A stretch of 48,958 nt of DNA from Candidatus Aphodenecus pullistercoris. Lineage in GTDB: Bacteria; Spirochaetota; Spirochaetia; Sphaerochaetales; Sphaerochaetaceae. Position 1 is the first letter of the stretch; every line of letters starts with the position of its first letter. A model generated the notes under the pieces. The model was not told the DNA's origin. It was given only the letters and a program-made list of their open reading frames with translations, and did not search any database. Below are positions 45,797-48,958 of this stretch, piece by piece. The position numbers and the translations under genes were made by a program. Location: contig JADIMU010000022.1 of the NCBI GenBank assembly GCA_017694495.1, positions 1 through 48,958 on the forward strand, in the 5' to 3' direction.

Positions 45797-46135
45797 ATGT
45801 CACTTATCGAAAGCAGCAGACTGCTTGAGGAGAGAGTAAAGAAGGCCATCGCGCTCATCAACAAGCTGCGTGCGGACAACACGGAGCTTACTGAGAGGCT
45901 GCAGCTGGTCAACAACCACAACGAGGAGCTTCAGGAACTCCTGAGCAAGTCCAGTGCCGATACGGCCGTCATCGAAGAGGCCATCAACAGTGCGCTGGAG
46001 TCTCTGGACGAACTCAACCTCGACGACATGGGAGACTTCGGAACCCTCGACTCCGGAGAGCTTGCCGAAGCGGAGAACTTCACGCTCGACGGCTCCGGCG
46101 AGGACATGGACACCTTCGAGGACAGCGACTTCTGA
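45797..46135 (+). CDS. ZapB-like coiled-coil protein
   Basis: 112 residues. The N-terminal 50 residues are a coiled coil with ZapB-like heptads (LLEERVKKAIALINKLRADNTELTERLQLVNNHNEELQELL); the rest is strongly acidic (SLDELNLDDMGDFGTLDSGELAEAENF...EDMDTFEDSDF). By analogy it may act at the division ring, but the evidence is only the coiled coil and its place near the 6S RNA, where zapA/zapB genes often lie. GGGAGGTGG precedes the ATG. Co-transcribed with rplT or separated by the 27-base gap; followed by a terminator. Confidence 0.55.
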   Translation: MSLIESSRLLEERVKKAIALINKLRADNTELTERLQLVNNHNEELQELLSKSSADTAVIEEAINSALESLDELNLDDMGDFGTLDSGELAEAENFTLDGSGEDMDTFEDSDF

Positions 46136-46142
46136 TCCAAGG

Positions 46143-46174
46143 ACAGGCAGGCGGCTCAGGCCCCTGCCTGTTTT
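46143..46174 (+). terminator. Intrinsic terminator after the ZapB-like gene
   Basis: 9-bp stem ACAGGCAGG (46143-46151) / CCTGCCTGT (46163-46171) with an inner GGC/GCC pair and a T run ending at 46174. Confidence 0.85.
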
Positions 46175-46241
46175 CGTCTATTGAGGGCCGCCATATGGTC
46201 CGCCTTGCCGCGCCAAGTGCGCAAGTCCCCTTCCCCGGTAG

Positions 46242-46271
46242 TTCACAAAGCGCCCGCTTCTGTGCTAAAAG
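46242..46271 (+). promoter_or_regulatory. Promoter of the 6S-like RNA
   Basis: TTCACA (46242-46247), 18-bp spacer, TAAAAG (46266-46271), placing the transcription start at about 46277-46279, exactly where the closing stem of the RNA begins. Confidence 0.55.
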
Positions 46272-46276
46272 ATGGC

Positions 46277-46450
46277 GTGGGCAGATGCCTATGTCTCTTG
46301 GCTCAAATTCCATTTTACGGAGGCCGGGTATAGAGGGACCGAATTGCTCCTACATCCGCAAGGGTGTTCAAAGGAACAGAAAATCCTGCTCAACTGGGTC
46401 TCCCCCTTGAACATACAGGTTCAAGAGTACGCCATCTGCCCACCTTTTTC
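46277..46450 (+). ncRNA. ssrS: Candidate 6S RNA
   Basis: About 174 bases without a protein gene. The ends form an 11-bp closing stem (46277-46287 with 46433-46443). Near the 3' side a hairpin CTTGAAC-ATACAG-GTTCAAG (46406-46425) matches the characteristic TTGAACC...GGTTCAAG element of 6S RNAs, preceded by a C-rich strand suited to the promoter-like bubble. The 3' end runs into CTTTTTCTCTTTT. 6S RNA binds the housekeeping RNA polymerase and mimics an open promoter. Location next to a ZapB-like gene is also typical. Middle of the structure not verified by folding. Confidence 0.75.
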
Positions 46451-46468
46451 TCTTTTCCACTTTTGGGA

Positions 46469-46474
46469 TATAAT
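46469..46474 (+). promoter_or_regulatory. -10 box of the TPR gene
   Basis: Perfect TATAAT 12 bases before ATG 46487, giving a leader of only about 5 bases and no ribosome site. It lies directly behind the terminator-like end of the 6S RNA. Confidence 0.55.
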
Positions 46475-46486
46475 CCACGCTCAGTT

Positions 46487-47761
46487 ATGAGCAAGCTTGA
46501 TTCAATCCGTTTCATCTCCCTGCCCAAGAGCATGGAGGACAAGATGACCGGCTTCCGGATAGACAGCTCCATCCCCATTCCCGTACAGCTGAATGAGGGC
46601 CAGAAGCATCTCGATCCCGAGTCCATCACCCTCGAGGCCATTGTGGCCGGAATGCTGACCATCATCGCCTACCGCCCTGAGGACAGGAACTTCGACTACT
46701 ACCGCTCCTTCGTCCTGGCGGCCCAGCCGGACGCCATCGAGGAGCTCAACACTGCGGCAATAGCCAAGGAGAAGCAGAAGGACTACCCCTTCGCCGAGCA
46801 GCTCTTCCTGACCGTCTACCACATGCTTCCCCAGCCGGCGAGCTGCATCAACCTGGCCACCCTCTACTCCTACTGGTCGGTCTACGAGAAGGAGGCCAAG
46901 GACGAGAAGGCCGAGGACTTCTACCTGACCAAGTGCCTGACGACCCTCGAGGAGGGGCTTGAGCGCTTCGGCGAGGACGAGGACATCCTGGCGGAGCTGG
47001 GCAGCATGCACACCTACCTGGGCAACCTGGAGGAGGCGCAAGGCTACCTCGAGCGCTACATGAAGGTCGCAGCCGAGGGCGAGAAGAAGCAGAAGCTGAA
47101 GAAGATGCTCAAGGACGTCACGCTGCGCATCGACAGCGACAACGAGATCCACCAGGCCTATGACTTCATGATGCTCGACGAGGAGGACAAGGCCCTCGAG
47201 TCGATAGAGAAGTTCATCAGCAAGAATCCCAAGGCCTGGCATGGCCACTTCATCAAGGGCTGGGCGCTCAGGAGGCAGAAGAAGTACCAGGAGGCGGAGG
47301 CCTCGCTGCTCAAGTGCCTCGAGTGCGGCGAGTCCAACGCAGACATCTACAACGAACTGTCGATCTGCGCCCTCGAGAAGGGCAACCGCCCCTTGGCCAA
47401 GAGCTATCTCGACACGGCCGTGGACCTCGATCCGGATAACCTCACTCTGACGAGCAACCTCGCCTTCCTCCACCTCATGGACGAGGAGTGGGACGAGGCC
47501 AAGGAGTGGATCGAGAAGTCCCGCCGTCTGGCCCCGGATGACAGACAGGTCCAGCAGATGATGGAAGAGTACACCGAAAAGACCGGCGAGGCCTTCGCCG
47601 ATGTCATCCAGGAGGAATACGTCCACGACCCGGAGGGCAAGGAGAGTGGGCATGACCACGAGTGCGGCTGTGGCCACGACCATGACCACCACCATCATGA
47701 TGATGGGGACGACGACGGCTACGAGGAGGAGCTCGCCGCCCTCCAGGAGGATGGACAGTGA
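46487..47761 (+). CDS. TPR-repeat protein with His/Asp-rich tail
   Basis: 424 residues, no signal peptide, cytoplasmic. TPR-like helix pairs start at about 80 (AIEELNTAAIAKEKQKDYPFAEQLFLTVYHMLPQPASCINLATLY) and continue to about 380 (GNLEEAQGYLERYMK, HGHFIKGWALRRQKKYQEAEASLLKCLECGESNADIYNELSICALEKGNRPLAKSYLDTAVDLDPDNLTLTSNLAFLHL). The C-terminus has a metal-binding-type tail (GHDHECGCGHDHDHHHH then Asp-rich). Partner and role unknown; it is coupled to tsaE (GTG overlap), the start of a tRNA t6A-modification pair. Confidence 0.75.
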   Translation: MSKLDSIRFISLPKSMEDKMTGFRIDSSIPIPVQLNEGQKHLDPESITLEAIVAGMLTIIAYRPEDRNFDYYRSFVLAAQPDAIEELNTAAIAKEKQKDYPFAEQLFLTVYHMLPQPASCINLATLYSYWSVYEKEAKDEKAEDFYLTKCLTTLEEGLERFGEDEDILAELGSMHTYLGNLEEAQGYLERYMKVAAEGEKKQKLKKMLKDVTLRIDSDNEIHQAYDFMMLDEEDKALESIEKFISKNPKAWHGHFIKGWALRRQKKYQEAEASLLKCLECGESNADIYNELSICALEKGNRPLAKSYLDTAVDLDPDNLTLTSNLAFLHLMDEEWDEAKEWIEKSRRLAPDDRQVQQMMEEYTEKTGEAFADVIQEEYVHDPEGKESGHDHECGCGHDHDHHHHDDGDDDGYEEELAALQEDGQ

Positions 47762-48177
47762 AGTGGCTCTCACATGACGAGAAGGAGACGAAGGCTCTGG
47801 GCGCCATGCTGGCAGGCAAGGTGCGCAAGGGCGACGTCGTCTCGCTGCGCGGCTCGCTTGGAGCCGGCAAGACTGTCTTCGCCAAGGGTTTCGCCGAGGC
47901 TCTGGGCATAAGCGAGGCCATAGTCAGTCCGACCTTCACCCTCGTCCAGGACTACGAAGGCAGCATGAAGCTCTACCACCTCGACCTCTACCGCCTCTCG
48001 GGCGAGGACGAGTTTGAGTCGATGGGAGGAGAGGACTACCTCTACAGCGACGGCGTCACGCTGATCGAGTGGAGCGAGAAGATCGACGACATGCTCCCCG
48101 AGGGGACCTGGTACGTCGACATCACGATCGGCGATGATCTGACGCGTACAGTCACGATCGAAGGAGGAAGGCAGTGA
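47758..48177 (+). CDS. tsaE: tRNA t6A biosynthesis ATPase TsaE
   Basis: ATPase partner of TsaB/TsaD in N6-threonylcarbamoyladenosine formation at A37 of ANN-decoding tRNAs. 139 residues with Walker A RGSLGAGKTVFAKGFAEALG (Gly32-Thr39), SPTFTLVQDYEG and LYHLDLYRLSGEDEFESMGGEDYL, then VTLIEWSEKIDDMLPE: all family motifs. The GTG start overlaps the stop of the TPR gene, and the stop overlaps tsaB (TGATG). Confidence 0.95.
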   Translation: MKWLSHDEKETKALGAMLAGKVRKGDVVSLRGSLGAGKTVFAKGFAEALGISEAIVSPTFTLVQDYEGSMKLYHLDLYRLSGEDEFESMGGEDYLYSDGVTLIEWSEKIDDMLPEGTWYVDITIGDDLTRTVTIEGGRQ

Positions 48178-48869
48178 TGAATGTACTCTCTTGCGATACG
48201 TCCACATCCACGCTCCAGCTAGCTCTTGAAAGCGCCAAAGGGCTCGAGGAGGTCATGCTCACCGACTTCCAGCACTCTGAAGGGCTCCTGGGCGAGATCG
48301 ACCGCATCCTCACCTCGCATGGACTTGGGACAGGAGACCTCGACCTGCTCGTGTGCACGAGGGGGCCGGGCTCCTTCACCAGCCTCAGGATCGCGATGGC
48401 GACGCTCAAGGGCATCGCACTGGCAGGCGGCATCCCCCTCGTCTCTGTGCCCACACTTCAGGTGATGGCAAGCTGCTTCCACATCGAAGGCCTGGCGACA
48501 GTCGTCGCCATCGATGCGAAGAAGAGGCGCTACTACCTCGGCCTCTACCGTGACGGCAAGGCCCTTTGCCCGGACATCGACGGCAACGCAGAGGACCTCG
48601 TCCAGGCCCTCGCCGGCGAGGATGAGGTCGTCGTCACAGGACCCGACGCCCTCGCCTTCAGTCAGAAGCTCTCGTCCGTGCTGCCTGACCTCAGGCTCAT
48701 CGTGGACGAGGAGCAGCCCCGTCCTCTGGGCCACATACTCATCGAGCTTGGAAAGAAGAGGTACGAGGAAGTCGGCTCCGACGACATCGGGCAGGGGCCT
48801 GTGTACATCAGGCGCTCGGACGCCGAGGAGGCCCTGCTCGCCAGGAAGAGCCAGGAGGAGGAGAAATGA
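48177..48869 (+). CDS. tsaB: tRNA t6A biosynthesis protein TsaB
   Basis: Non-catalytic partner of TsaD. 230 residues from ATG 48177. ASKHA-fold start NVLSCDTSTSTLQLAL, then HSEGLLGEIDRILTSHGL, DLLVCTRGPGSFTSLRIAMATLKGIALAGGIPLVSVPTLQVMA (the GPGSFTGLR-type family signature) and VVAIDAKKRRYYLGLY. The start overlaps the tsaE stop, and the stop overlaps the next ATG (ATGA). An in-frame GTG one codon earlier is less likely. Confidence 0.93.
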   Translation: MNVLSCDTSTSTLQLALESAKGLEEVMLTDFQHSEGLLGEIDRILTSHGLGTGDLDLLVCTRGPGSFTSLRIAMATLKGIALAGGIPLVSVPTLQVMASCFHIEGLATVVAIDAKKRRYYLGLYRDGKALCPDIDGNAEDLVQALAGEDEVVVTGPDALAFSQKLSSVLPDLRLIVDEEQPRPLGHILIELGKKRYEEVGSDDIGQGPVYIRRSDAEEALLARKSQEEEK

Positions 48870-48958
48870 GCACAGTCCATGACGTCATAGTGGTCGGTGC
48901 CGGACCTGCCGGCATGAGCGCCGCCGCCTACGCCGCGCGCGCCGGACTCAGTACACTC
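48866..48958 (+). CDS. Thioredoxin reductase-like FAD protein (3'-truncated by window edge)
   Basis: Only the first 31 codons are present: STVHDVIVVGAGPAGMSAAAYAARAGLSTL. The GxGxxG dinucleotide-binding motif with the following AAAYAARAGL helix matches TrxB-type flavoproteins. AGGAGGAG precedes the ATG, which overlaps the tsaB stop, so it belongs to the same operon. The Cys pair that would confirm a thioredoxin reductase is outside the window. Confidence 0.7.
   Translation, partial: MSTVHDVIVVGAGPAGMSAAAYAARAGLSTL

Noticed and set aside
46502-47773. 423-codon minus-strand frame opposite the TPR gene
   Set aside because: Leu/Val/Glu-rich shadow with no recognisable domain.
1-48958. CRISPR arrays, insertion sequences, integrases, rRNA genes
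   Set aside because: I saw no regularly spaced repeats, no transposase or recombinase motif and no rRNA sequence anywhere in the window.

Overview
Organism and overall character. The window is a GC-rich, densely packed bacterial chromosome segment with strong C/G-ending codon use. Gene content points to a spirochaete, most likely a Sphaerochaeta/Treponema-type host-associated anaerobe. The signs are a long pyrophosphate-dependent phosphofructokinase, desulfoferrodoxin, a BMP-type nucleoside ABC system with a non-lipidated binding protein, signal peptides ending LFA-S/G-A, a 54-residue zinc-ribbon protein, and NFACT/RqcH. This placement is inference from family content, not from a marker-gene comparison.

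Layout. 1-6.1 kb: 3' end of asnS, a LuxR-type HTH gene with yaiI, pfp, yhbY and an acyl-CoA ligase. 6.2-7.6 kb: a lower-GC lipoprotein gene with a G9 tract. 7.7-12.7 kb: a plus-strand operon folC - rqcH-like - Memo-like - membrane pseudokinase-like. 12.5-14.05 kb: an AT-rich antitoxin/PIN-toxin pair inserted between two copies of the 3' end of the pseudokinase gene. 14.06-18.0 kb: minus-strand run murC - yicC - cmk - rpoZ - miaA. 18.07-21.5 kb: two small genes, then a purine/methylthio-nucleoside salvage-like operon (deaminase - MtnA-like isomerase - phosphorylase - methyltransferase-like). 21.6-27.6 kb: exported FKBP isomerase, YhcH-like protein, cytidylate-kinase-like protein and a two-gene ABC exporter. 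27.7-34.5 kb: BMP-type ABC importer co-transcribed with a Gfo/Idh/MocA oxidoreductase and a YiaK-like dehydrogenase. 34.7-40.1 kb: FAD protein, ABC-F ATPase, broken acetyltransferase, desulfoferrodoxin, coiled-coil membrane protein and nucleotidyltransferase. 40.2-43.4 kb: tRNA-Leu(UAA), thpR, an exported protein, tatD and a membrane-anchored unknown. 43.4-49 kb: fba, infC-rpmI-rplT, a ZapB-like gene, a 6S-like RNA, a TPR protein with a His-rich tail, tsaE, tsaB and the start of a thioredoxin-reductase-like gene.

How the parts work together. Housekeeping groups dominate: translation (asnS, infC, rpmI, rplT, tsaE, tsaB, miaA, tRNA, yhbY, ribosome-associated quality control), glycolysis (PPi-PFK and class II aldolase), cell wall, and nucleotide salvage linked to transport. 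Accessory or variable parts are the G-tract lipoprotein, the toxin-antitoxin insertion with its duplicated flank, and the acetyltransferase relic.

Most notable observations. (i) At least nine genes without a Shine-Dalgarno sequence have a -10-like hexamer ending 6-8 nt before the start codon, so leaderless mRNAs look like a recurring mode. (ii) A G9 tract at codons 46-48 of a lipoprotein gene, where both +1 and -1 slippage give a stop within a few codons, is a ready-made phase-variation switch. (iii) The toxin-antitoxin module is bracketed by about 212-bp direct repeats with 7 mismatches. (iv) A candidate 6S RNA lies upstream of the TPR gene. (v) The salvage operon has 6-oxopurine-type residues and a CDA-fold deaminase, suggesting a route through deaminated nucleosides. 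(vi) Several promoters are nested in terminators. All assignments were made by eye; no search or folding program was run.
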